This document shows positions 48,053-55,884 of a stretch of 64,000 bases of DNA, piece after piece; position 1 is the first letter of the stretch, and each line of letters opens with the position of its first letter. The notes beneath the pieces were generated by a model, which saw only the letters and a list, made by a program, of their open reading frames with translations, did no database searches and had not been told where the DNA came from. Position numbers and translations under genes: made by a program. The DNA is from Candidatus Promineofilum glycogenicum. GTDB taxonomy: Bacteria; Chloroflexota; Anaerolineae; Promineifilales; Promineifilaceae. The stretch covers positions 186,001 to 250,000 of the forward strand of contig JADJHJ010000011.1 in NCBI GenBank assembly GCA_016707605.1, in the 5' to 3' direction.

Positions 48053-48056
48053 AAGA

Positions 48057-50126
48057 ATGACAACGGACGCTCAAAACCCGCAGCAGAAGCGCAAGGTGTC
48101 GGACCTGCTGATCGGCCGCCCGCTGGAGACGCGGACGCTGGCCCACCAGGTGGTTAGCAAGAAAGTCGGCCTGGCCGTTTTTGCCTCCGACGGTATCTCG
48201 TCGACAGCCTACGCCACCGAAGAAATCCTTTTCATCCTGGCCCTGGCCGGGTCGGTCGCGCTGGGTCTATCGATACCGATTGCCATCGCCATCTCCGTCC
48301 TGCTGCTCATCGTCACCATCAGCTACCGGCAGACCATCTTTGCCTACCCTAACGGCGGCGGGGCCTACATCGTCGCCCGCGAGAACCTGGGCCAAACCGC
48401 GGCGCTTGTTGCCGGTTCCGCCCTGCTGACCGACTACATCCTGACTGTGGCCGTGTCGGTCTCTTCCGGCGTGGCCCAGATCGTCTCGGCCTTTCCCGAC
48501 CTCGCGCCCTGGCGCGTCTACATCGCCGTCGGCGTCATCGCCTTCGTGACGCTGGTCAATCTGCGCGGCGTGCGCGAAAGCGGCTCGGTCTTTGCCATCC
48601 CGACCTTCGCCTTTCTGACCGTCATGGTCATTACCCTCGGGGTTGGCTTCTACCGCTGGGCCACGGGCACACTGGGGGTCGTCACCGGCGTGGAGATGCT
48701 GCAAGAGACGGCCGCGCCCATCACCCTCTTCCTGATCCTGCGGGCGTTCAGCAGCGGCTCGACGGCTCTGACCGGCATCGAGGCCATCTCCAACGGCATC
48801 ACCGCCTTCAAAGAGCCAAAGTCGCGCAACGCCGCCGTCACGCTGGTGGCCATGAGTACCATCCTGGTCACGTTATTCCTGGGCATCACCTTCCTCTCGC
48901 GCCACATCGGGGCCATCCCGTCGCACGAGGAGACGGTCATCTCGCAGATGGCTCGCACCATCTTTGGCGAGGGTAGCATTCTCTACATCCTGGTCATCGC
49001 CGGCACGGCGCTCATCCTGCTCATGGCCGCCAACACCAGCTACGCTGGTTTTCCCCGGCTGGCGGCGCTACAGGCGGCCGACGGCTACCTGCCGCGCCAG
49101 TTGACCTACCGTGGCGGCCGGCTCGTCTTCTCCTGGGGCATCGTCACGTTGGCCCTGGCCGCCTCGGTTCTGGTGGTCATCATGCGCGCCAGCACGACCG
49201 CCCTCATCCCGCTCTACGCCATCGGCGTCTTCCTCAGCTTCACCCTGTCGCAGGCCGGCATGGCCATTCACGCCTACCGCTCCGGCCAGCTAAAACCCGG
49301 CGAGAAAATACAGCGGCAGGAAAGCAGCCTGGAGTTCGATCCCCACTGGCGCACCCACCTGTTTATTAGTGGCCTGGGCGCGGTGATCACCTTCGTGGTC
49401 ATGCTGATCTTCGCCATCACCAAGTTCACGACCGGGGCGTGGTTCGTCATCATCCTGATTCCGGCCCTGGTGTACCTCTTCTCGCGCATCCACACCCACT
49501 ACCAGGACGTGGCTCAGGCGCTCAGCCTGGAGAACACCAGGCAGCCGCGCCTGCCCAGCGAGGAGGTCGTGACGGTCTTGCTGGTCGATGGCGTCCACAT
49601 GGGCACGCTGGAGATGGTCGACTTCGCCAAGGCGCTGGGCAATCCCTGGCACGCCATCCACGTCGGCGTCAACCCCGAACGCTCGGAGACGACGCAACGG
49701 AAGTGGGATCAGTTCGTCAAAGAGGGCGAGCTGGTAATCCTGCCGTCGCCCTACCGCCATCTGCTGGCCCCCATCCGCGAGTACGTGGTCAGTCTCCTGC
49801 ATGCCAACCCACGGGTCATCGTCCACATCGTCATGGGCCACCTGGCGATGGACAGCGTCTTCACCCAGGTGCTGCACCAGAACAGCTCGCTCATCCTGAA
49901 CCTGGGCCTGACTGGGCTGGAGCGCGTTGTGGTCACCATTGTGCCGGTGCAGATCTACCACGACGACACCGGTGAGACGGTCAATCAGAATATGATGACC
50001 GGCGACTCGCTGAAGAAGGCCCGCCAGGATCGTTCGGCGCGTGGCCAGGCCGCCGCCCGCGAGCAGTTAGCCGCCCACCAGGCGACGATCAAGGATAAGG
50101 CGGACGAGCAGGTGGAGGAAAGCTAG
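48057..50126 (+). CDS. KimA-like potassium/APC-superfamily transporter (copy 2)
   Basis: This encodes 689 residues, with the same domain order as copy 1: KVSDLLIGRPLETRTLAHQV, VFASDGISSTAYATEEIL, about twelve helices, and a USP-like C-terminal domain with VVTVLLVDGVHMGTLEMVDF. A longer, charged C-terminal tail (about 30 residues, ending KDKADEQVEES) distinguishes it. The two copies are highly similar over their full length, which points to a fairly recent tandem duplication. The TAG stop is part of a TAGGGAT repeat. Confidence 0.85.
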   Translation: MTTDAQNPQQKRKVSDLLIGRPLETRTLAHQVVSKKVGLAVFASDGISSTAYATEEILFILALAGSVALGLSIPIAIAISVLLLIVTISYRQTIFAYPNGGGAYIVARENLGQTAALVAGSALLTDYILTVAVSVSSGVAQIVSAFPDLAPWRVYIAVGVIAFVTLVNLRGVRESGSVFAIPTFAFLTVMVITLGVGFYRWATGTLGVVTGVEMLQETAAPITLFLILRAFSSGSTALTGIEAISNGITAFKEPKSRNAAVTLVAMSTILVTLFLGITFLSRHIGAIPSHEETVISQMARTIFGEGSILYILVIAGTALILLMAANTSYAGFPRLAALQAADGYLPRQLTYRGGRLVFSWGIVTLALAASVLVVIMRASTTALIPLYAIGVFLSFTLSQAGMAIHAYRSGQLKPGEKIQRQESSLEFDPHWRTHLFISGLGAVITFVVMLIFAITKFTTGAWFVIILIPALVYLFSRIHTHYQDVAQALSLENTRQPRLPSEEVVTVLLVDGVHMGTLEMVDFAKALGNPWHAIHVGVNPERSETTQRKWDQFVKEGELVILPSPYRHLLAPIREYVVSLLHANPRVIVHIVMGHLAMDSVFTQVLHQNSSLILNLGLTGLERVVVTIVPVQIYHDDTGETVNQNMMTGDSLKKARQDRSARGQAAAREQLAAHQATIKDKADEQVEES

Positions 50127-50180
50127 GGATTAGGGATTAGGGATTAGGGAAGAAGGACGCGCGTTCTTCTTCCCTAACCC
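50126..50180. repeat. TAGGGAT repeat and inverted partner in a convergent gap
   Basis: Three TAGGGAT units lead into arms 50144-50160 and 50161-50177 (17 bases, one G-T wobble). The stop codons of both flanking genes lie in the element. Confidence 0.9.
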
Positions 50181-51631
50181 CTAATTGCCACGGCCCGGAA
50201 GCCGACGGTGTTGAAGGCCACCCCGGCTTCTACCTCCGCCCGCCAGGTCACGCGCAGGTTGCGCTCGTCGCTGGGCCAGCCGCCGCCGCGGGCCAGCCGC
50301 GCGCTGCCGCCACTCGCCTCGCCCACCGTCCACTCCCAGACGTTGCCGGCCGCGTCGGCCAGGCCATAAGGGCTGTCGCCGGCGGGCGAGAACTGGCCGA
50401 CGGCCGATGTCCCGCCCAACCGCTGGCCGTGGTTGGCCAGCCGGCCGTTCGGCGGCGCGTCGCCCCACGGATAGGGCCGGCCGTCGGCGCCGCGAGCCGC
50501 CTTCTCCCACTCGGCTTCCGACGGCAACCGCAGGCCGGCCCATTCGCAGAACGCCTGCGCGTCGTGCCAACTGACACAGACCACCGGGTGGTGCATCCGC
50601 TCGTCAATGCTACTGCGCGGCCCCTCCGGCCGCCGCCAGTAGGCGCGCTCCACGTCATTCCAGCGCCCGCCCGACCAGACGCGGCCGAAGCCGGTCGTCT
50701 CGGCCGTCGTGCGGTGGCCGGTGGCCTCCACGAAGCGGGCGAACTGAGCGTTGGTGACGGGCGCGCGGCCGATCCAGTAGTCGCCCAGGCGCAGCGTGCG
50801 CTGGGGCAGCTCGTGCCGCGAGTCAGCGTCGCGCGCGCCATAGAGGAAGCTGCCCGCGGCCACGCGCACCAGCTCGATGCGCGAGCGGTCGTGCAGCCGC
50901 CGGTCGGCGAAGAGGTGCAACTCGGCCGCCTTGTCGTTGTGGCCATTGGCGCCCCGCGCGCGGGGCGGGCGGCCGTCGAGCCGGGCCAGCAGATGCTCCA
51001 GCCCGCGGCCGTAGTCGCCGCGAAAGGGCACGTTCTGATAGGCCGTCCACAGCGGCGGCGGGCGGCTGGGGGCCACGTCGAGGGGGATGAAGCGCATGAT
51101 GCGCTGGTGCTCCAGGCTGATGGCGACGTTGGTCTCCGTGTTGACCCAGGGCGACGACGATGCCGCCGGGGTCAGCACCAGCACGTAGGTGGCGCTGGCC
51201 TCCAGCCCGCGATTGATGGCATCGACCCACGTCTCGCCGGGGGCGATGCTGTCCGGGGCGATCCACACTCGCCAGCCGTGGGCGCACAGGTCATCGGCCA
51301 GCCGGTGGGCGAAGGCGTCGTCTTCCTGGGCGTGGCTGATGAACACCTGGCGCGGGTCGCGGTTGGGGCGGGTGGGGATGGGCGGGATGGGCGGCGGGCG
51401 GCGAAACTCGCGCTCGAAGGCCCGCGGCTGCTCGCGGCCGACGACCGCCTCCAGATCGACCAGCCGCCCGGCCCGCTCCAGGTGCAGGATCAACTCGCGC
51501 CCCCTGGCGCTCTTCGTATCACCGCTCAGGTTGTCGTAGTCGATAAACAGGTTGAAGCACAGCGTTTTTAGCCCATCGAGGGTGTAGTGGCGCGTCAGGA
51601 AGTCGAGGAGGGCGTTGCGGTCTTCGGCCAT
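50174..51631 (-). CDS. Effector-associated domain-TIR-FGE/SUMF1-like fusion protein
   Basis: This encodes 485 residues. An N-terminal helical domain (about 1-60, LDFLTRHYTLDGLKTLCFNL, DYDNLSGDTK) matches the effector-associated death-like adaptor domains. A TIR domain (about 94-215) starts RQVFISHAQEDDAFAHRLAD and keeps the probable catalytic Glu166 in SPWVNTETN. A C-terminal FGE/SUMF1-like domain (about 253-485) shows PVTNAQFARFVEA, LRLPSEAEWEKAARG and AGNVWEWTVGE. The Cys pair of true formylglycine enzymes is missing near the end (ARGGGWPSDERNLR), so this module is probably ligand-binding. A bacterial NADase-type immune or signalling role is inferred. Confidence 0.85.
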   Translation of the reverse strand: MAEDRNALLDFLTRHYTLDGLKTLCFNLFIDYDNLSGDTKSARGRELILHLERAGRLVDLEAVVGREQPRAFEREFRRPPPIPPIPTRPNRDPRQVFISHAQEDDAFAHRLADDLCAHGWRVWIAPDSIAPGETWVDAINRGLEASATYVLVLTPAASSSPWVNTETNVAISLEHQRIMRFIPLDVAPSRPPPLWTAYQNVPFRGDYGRGLEHLLARLDGRPPRARGANGHNDKAAELHLFADRRLHDRSRIELVRVAAGSFLYGARDADSRHELPQRTLRLGDYWIGRAPVTNAQFARFVEATGHRTTAETTGFGRVWSGGRWNDVERAYWRRPEGPRSSIDERMHHPVVCVSWHDAQAFCEWAGLRLPSEAEWEKAARGADGRPYPWGDAPPNGRLANHGQRLGGTSAVGQFSPAGDSPYGLADAAGNVWEWTVGEASGGSARLARGGGWPSDERNLRVTWRAEVEAGVAFNTVGFRAVAIRG

Positions 51632-51638
51632 GCTTCAA

Positions 51639-51698
51639 TGTGGCACAGGATTCTTAGCCTGTGCTGCCGGCGGCACAGGCTAAGAATCCTGTGCTACA
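51639..51698. repeat. Palindromic repeat, family A, with paired substitutions
   Basis: Arms 51639-51664 and 51673-51698 pair with one mismatch. Both arms carry the same departure (CTTAGCCTG and CAGGCTAAG) from the family sequence, so the long stem is preserved. Confidence 0.92.
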
Positions 51699-51795
51699 TG
51701 CGTTGTAGAATTACAACAATTGTAGCTTGTGCCGTGCGGCCGGCAAGTGCCTGACCAATCTTTTTACATGGCCGGCAAATATGCATATTACATGG

Positions 51796-51823
51796 TTGCC
51801 GCGCGGCCCGAACGGCGTAGAAT
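51796..51823 (+). promoter_or_regulatory. Weak promoter candidate for the DUF4397 gene
   Basis: TTGCCG and TAGAAT are 16 bases apart, 100 bases before the start codon. The 51702-51871 stretch otherwise shows an ACAATTGT palindrome and no gene. Confidence 0.3.
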
Positions 51824-51871
51824 GTGGCTGCCTCCATCGCTGCCGTTCGTTGCTGTCCGGCATAAGGTATG

Positions 51872-51894
51872 GGTCGACCGGCCGCCGGTCGACC
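51872..51894. repeat. Short perfect hairpin in the leader of the DUF4397 gene
   Basis: GGTCGACCGG and CCGGTCGACC arms with a 3-base loop, 28 bases before the start codon. Confidence 0.8.
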
Positions 51895-51922
51895 GCTAAC
51901 AACAAAAATGAGGAGAGAAGCC

Positions 51923-52699
51923 ATGTTGAATCGTTCGAGTTTGGCCCGCCTGATTGTCCTGGCCGCGCTGCTGATAGTCGTCGTCGGCGCGGCGGCCGCC
52001 CAGGCCGCGCCCACCGCGGCGCGCGTCCGTGTCGCCCACCTCGCCCCCTTCCCCGGCTCCAACAACGCCACCATCTCCGTTCAGATTGCCGCCGCGCCCA
52101 TTGGCGGCAACTTGGCCTATAGCGATCGCACGAACTACGTCACTGTCGCCGGCGGCGCGGGGACCTACAATGCCACCGTTCTCCACAACGGCGGCGTCAT
52201 CTATAGCGAAGCGATCACGCTGACCGATGGCGACTCGTCGCTCATCGTCGTTGGCGACCAGACCCAGGTTCCGCTGGACATCCTGCTGGTCGACGACGCG
52301 CTGGCCGACCCCGGCCCCGGCGCGGGCGGACTGCGCTTTGTTCACGTGGCCGCTCTGGGCGCGACCATCGACGCGACACGCGTCGACGTCTGCTTCCAGG
52401 ACGGCGACCCGTTCCACAACACCAGCACCTCTTTCCGCTATTTGCGCACCACGGCTTACCGCATCTTGCCGGCCGGCCCCTATGACATGAAGGTCAGCCG
52501 CTATAACGAGACGACCCCCTGCGCGGGCGAGGTGATTATCAACCCGCCGCCGCTGCCGGTCGGCGTGGGCGCGCGGCGAACGGTCTACCTGGTCGGCGAC
52601 GGAACCAATCAAGACCTGGCCATGTTCACCTTCGGTGAAGGCATCATCGACAGTGAAGGGGACGAAAGACTCTTCCTGCCGGCCATTCGTCGCCAGTAA
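51923..52699 (+). CDS. Secreted DUF4397-domain protein
   Basis: This encodes 258 residues from the ATG at 51923, preceded by GAGGAG. A signal peptide ends AAAQAAP. The mature part has the DUF4397 pattern: VRVAHLAPFPGSNNATISVQ, and a long central stretch GGLRFVHVAALGATIDATRV. A C-terminal FLPAIRRQ resembles the end of secreted Chloroflexota proteins that may be processed. DUF4397 is an Ig-like, beta-rich domain of surface proteins. The next gene follows 78 bases later. Confidence 0.82.
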   Translation: MLNRSSLARLIVLAALLIVVVGAAAAQAAPTAARVRVAHLAPFPGSNNATISVQIAAAPIGGNLAYSDRTNYVTVAGGAGTYNATVLHNGGVIYSEAITLTDGDSSLIVVGDQTQVPLDILLVDDALADPGPGAGGLRFVHVAALGATIDATRVDVCFQDGDPFHNTSTSFRYLRTTAYRILPAGPYDMKVSRYNETTPCAGEVIINPPPLPVGVGARRTVYLVGDGTNQDLAMFTFGEGIIDSEGDERLFLPAIRRQ

Positions 52700-52777
52700 A
52701 TCCCCACCGGGGAGCCGAGTTGGCAGTTGAAAGACAGTCACCAACCGAGAAGTAGGACATCTAAGGAGGTCAACCAC

Positions 52778-54382
52778 ATGGAGCCAAAGCACCTGGGGCC
52801 GGTCGGCGGCGACAGCGGCCGGCCGTTTGACGGCTACGACATCCCCGAAGACGCGCGCCTGACGGCCATCCACGTCTTCGCCGAGTGGGTCGTCGACGCC
52901 CTGCGCTTCGACTACGTCCGCGCCGACGGCACGCCGGGCAGCCGGCCGCCCATCGGCGGGCTGGGCGGCCGGCACCACGTCTTCTACCTGGACGACGACG
53001 AATTCCTCATCGGCCTCAGCGGGCGCTGCGGCTGGTTCGTCGACTCGGTGCGCTTCCATACCAATAAGCGCGTCTCCGATGCCTATGGCGGCCGCGGCGG
53101 CGAACGCGACTACGCCCTGATGGCCCCACCCGACACCGAAATCGCCGGGCTGTTCGGCCGCTCCGACTGGTACCTCGACGCGCTGGGCGTGAGTGTACGT
53201 CCGCTGGCCCTGCGCGAAGAGGCGGCCGAGGGCGCGGCCCTGCTGGCCGAGGCCGACGCCGAATGGCAAGCGGCCGAGTCCGAGGCGGCGCTCGACGATG
53301 TGATCGACGCCGTGGCGGCCGAGATCGCCGCCGAGGGCCAGGCCCGCCGCGCGCTGGGAACCGAGCGCCGCGCCGAGGCGTTGATCGACCTCGTGCCCGA
53401 CGTCGAGGCGATGGGCGGCGAGATGCTCTCGCCGCAGGAGTCGGCCGAGTTGGAGGCCGTGGCGCTCGACGAACTCGTGGCCGCGCTGGAAGAGGAGATC
53501 GACGCCGAGCAATTGGGCGGCCGGGAAGAGGAAACGCTCGACATGGCCGTCATCGCTCTGGAATCAGCCGGCGGCGAGACGTGGAGCGAATGGCCCGACG
53601 GCGGCGAGCCGCTTGACGCCGTCGTTGTCCTGCGCCGCACGGAAGTGGCCGACGAGGCCGGCGTCGAGGCGTTGGAAGAGGAGGCCATGGCCGAGGCCAT
53701 CGCCGCCTGGCGCGGCGAACAGCCGGGCGAGGGCACGGTCGACGTGGCCGTTTACACCCAGGTGAACCCCGACGAGGACGGCGAGACGGTGGCCACGGTG
53801 ATGGCCGTCGCCCGAGCGGCAACCGACACGGCCGATGACGACATGCCGGCCGAGACGGCGGTCATGGTCACCGACGAAATCGACTCCGACGATGAACTGC
53901 TGGAACTGGAGCAGGAAGCGGTCGAAGGGGCGCTCATGGCTCTGGAGGAAGACCAGGACGAGCCTTTTGACGACGCCGACGTGACCATCTATACCGGCCT
54001 CTTCGAGGATGACGATGGCGCGCTCTACGGCGCGGTCGTCGCCGTGGCCACGCCGGTCGTCACAACGCGCGCCGCTACCGACCGCGGCAGCCTGGCGGCG
54101 ACGGTGGTGCAACTGACGGGCACGCAGCCCCGGCCGCAAGACCTGCAACTGGTGGAGGGCATCGGCCCCAAGATCGCCGCCGTGCTCATCGAGCATGGCA
54201 TCAACGACCTGGGGCAGTTGGCCGAAACGCCGGTGGAGCGGCTGCGGGAGATTCTGGCCGGGGCCGGCGGCCGCTTCCGACTGGCCGACCCCGGCACGTG
54301 GCCGCGCCAGGCGGCCCTCGGCGCGGCCGGCGATTGGACGGCGCTGACGCAGTTGCAGACGCAGTTGAAGGCGGGGAAGTGA
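52778..54382 (+). CDS. Jacalin-like lectin, acidic duplicated middle and helix-hairpin-helix end
   Basis: This encodes 534 residues from the ATG at 52778, preceded by AAGGAGGT. Residues 1-145 look like a jacalin-like beta-prism lectin (PVGGDSGRPFDGYDI, GLSGRCGWFVDSVRFHTN, GLFGRSDWYLDALGV). A Glu/Ala-rich region of about 300 residues follows, containing two related units of about 70 residues (LDAVVVLRRTEV and AETAVMVTDEID). The last 70 residues carry a helix-hairpin-helix motif, LVEGIGPKIAAVLIEHGIND. There is no signal peptide. Lectin plus HhH in one protein is unusual; the role is unknown. Confidence 0.7.
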   Translation: MEPKHLGPVGGDSGRPFDGYDIPEDARLTAIHVFAEWVVDALRFDYVRADGTPGSRPPIGGLGGRHHVFYLDDDEFLIGLSGRCGWFVDSVRFHTNKRVSDAYGGRGGERDYALMAPPDTEIAGLFGRSDWYLDALGVSVRPLALREEAAEGAALLAEADAEWQAAESEAALDDVIDAVAAEIAAEGQARRALGTERRAEALIDLVPDVEAMGGEMLSPQESAELEAVALDELVAALEEEIDAEQLGGREEETLDMAVIALESAGGETWSEWPDGGEPLDAVVVLRRTEVADEAGVEALEEEAMAEAIAAWRGEQPGEGTVDVAVYTQVNPDEDGETVATVMAVARAATDTADDDMPAETAVMVTDEIDSDDELLELEQEAVEGALMALEEDQDEPFDDADVTIYTGLFEDDDGALYGAVVAVATPVVTTRAATDRGSLAATVVQLTGTQPRPQDLQLVEGIGPKIAAVLIEHGINDLGQLAETPVERLREILAGAGGRFRLADPGTWPRQAALGAAGDWTALTQLQTQLKAGK

Positions 54383-54392
54383 AGAAGTAGGT

Positions 54393-54470
54393 CAGTAGGT
54401 CAGTATTCAGTAGGTCAGTTCGCGCCCACTGACCTACTGACCTACTGACCTACTGACCTACTGACCTACT
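54393..54470. repeat. GTAGGTCAGT repeat and inverted partner in a convergent gap
   Basis: Direct GTAGGTCAGT units face six ACTGACCTAC units across TTCGCGCC. The TAG stop of the NHL gene is one of these units. Confidence 0.9.
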
Positions 54471-55701
54471 GGTTGCTGGCAAACGTACAGCTAACCGCCG
54501 CGCCGTCGGCCAGGGACAGGCGAACGCCGTTGGCGATGGTCGTCGGGTTGCCGCCAGTACAGGTGGCGCTGCCAAACGTCCAGCCCGCCTTAGGGGTTTG
54601 GGTCACGTTGTACGCGCCGGCCGGCAGCGTCAGGGCTTGCGTCGCCCCGGCGTTGACGGTCACTGTGCCCTGGGCATAGATCTGGACGCGGTTGGAGTCA
54701 ATGTCGGTGGCGTAGACCAGGTTACCAACACTCAGCAAGCCGTTGGGCCGGCCGATGGGGTTAGCGCCGGCCGTCTCGTTCCACTGGGCCACGTAGTCGC
54801 CGTTGGTCGTGAACTTCTGCAGGCGATAGTTGTAGGTATCGCTGACGTAGACATAGCCGTCGCCGGTCACGTCGATGCCCACCGGCAGCCACAGCCGCCC
54901 CGCGGCCGGGCCGGGCAGACCGAACTTGCGCTGGAATGTGCCGTTGGCATCGAAGACCTGAACGCGGTGGTTGTTGGAGTCGGCCACGAACAGGCTGCCG
55001 CCGGGGCCAAAGTCGAGATGGGCCGGGAAGCGGAACTGGCCGTCGCCGTTGCCCAACGTGCCCCACTGCCGCTGATAGACGCCCTGGATGGTGAACACCT
55101 GGATGCGGTGATTCCATGTGTCGGTCACGTAGACATTGCCGGCGGTGTCGACGGCGACGCCCATGGGCAAGTTGAATTGGCCGTTGCCCGTGCCGAACGA
55201 ACCCCATTGACGCACAAAGGTACCGTTGGTATTGAAGACGGAGATGCGGTGGTTGTCAGTGTCGGTGATGATGATCAGATCGTTGTAAATGGCGATGGCG
55301 TTCGGCCGCAACAGTTTGCCCGCCGCCTTGCCCTGAGTGCCAATCTGCCCGAGGACGGCCCCAGCCGGGCTGAATTTCTGGATACGGCTGTTGCGGTGGT
55401 CGCTTACGTAGAGGGTGCCGGCCGCGTCAACGGCCACGTCGCGCGGCTGGCGGAACTGGCCTGGCTGCTTGCCGGCCCGGCCCCACGAGGTCTGGAACGA
55501 GGCCGCCGTCAGCCGGAAGTTCTGGCCGCCGGCCGGGGTCGTCGCCACGCCCAGGGTCAGTGTCGCCGCGCTGGGGGCGGCTGGGGCGGTCGGGGCGTCT
55601 TGCGCCAGCGCCGTTGTGGCCAGTAAAAGCAGCAGCGCCAGCATGGCCATTAGCCAGGCCACGCGCCCAAACCGGTTCTGTGCACGCTTCTCCATCATCA
55701 T
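54466..55701 (-). CDS. Secreted NHL-repeat beta-propeller protein
   Basis: This encodes 411 residues at most. Three consecutive ATGs (55701, 55698, 55695) follow AAGGAG; I give the longest. A signal peptide ends TTALAQ. Six NHL units follow, of the form RQPRDVAVDAAGTLYVSDHR, NLPMGVAVDTAGNVYVTDTW, ending YATDIDSNRVQIYA. A short Ig-like/PKD-type C-terminal domain (about 330-411) follows. NHL propellers bind proteins or sugars outside the cell. It is probably secreted and may be surface-bound. Confidence 0.88.
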   Translation of the reverse strand: MMMEKRAQNRFGRVAWLMAMLALLLLLATTALAQDAPTAPAAPSAATLTLGVATTPAGGQNFRLTAASFQTSWGRAGKQPGQFRQPRDVAVDAAGTLYVSDHRNSRIQKFSPAGAVLGQIGTQGKAAGKLLRPNAIAIYNDLIIITDTDNHRISVFNTNGTFVRQWGSFGTGNGQFNLPMGVAVDTAGNVYVTDTWNHRIQVFTIQGVYQRQWGTLGNGDGQFRFPAHLDFGPGGSLFVADSNNHRVQVFDANGTFQRKFGLPGPAAGRLWLPVGIDVTGDGYVYVSDTYNYRLQKFTTNGDYVAQWNETAGANPIGRPNGLLSVGNLVYATDIDSNRVQIYAQGTVTVNAGATQALTLPAGAYNVTQTPKAGWTFGSATCTGGNPTTIANGVRLSLADGAAVSCTFASNQ

Positions 55702-55884
55702 CTCTCCTTCTGCGTTCGCAGATCGCTGAAAGCCACATGCCGAAACCGAGTCACTCCAATCGCGCGGCACTCGCGCTGGAGATGGGCCGGGTCGAAACGA
55801 CACGCACCCCCGCTACCTAAGCTAAAATGCCCCCTGGCTGGGGCAGTGTATCATAAGAAGGGTGCTAGTCGCAATAGGCTTTGC

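Noticed and set aside
47921..48056. Known ydaO-type c-di-AMP riboswitch before KimA copy 2
   Set aside because: The conserved sequence blocks of that riboswitch are not visible; only an inverted repeat is seen.
50126..50150. Telomere-like TTAGGG repeat
   Set aside because: The unit is TAGGGAT, only three copies, followed by its own inverted partner; it fits the intergenic palindrome pattern.
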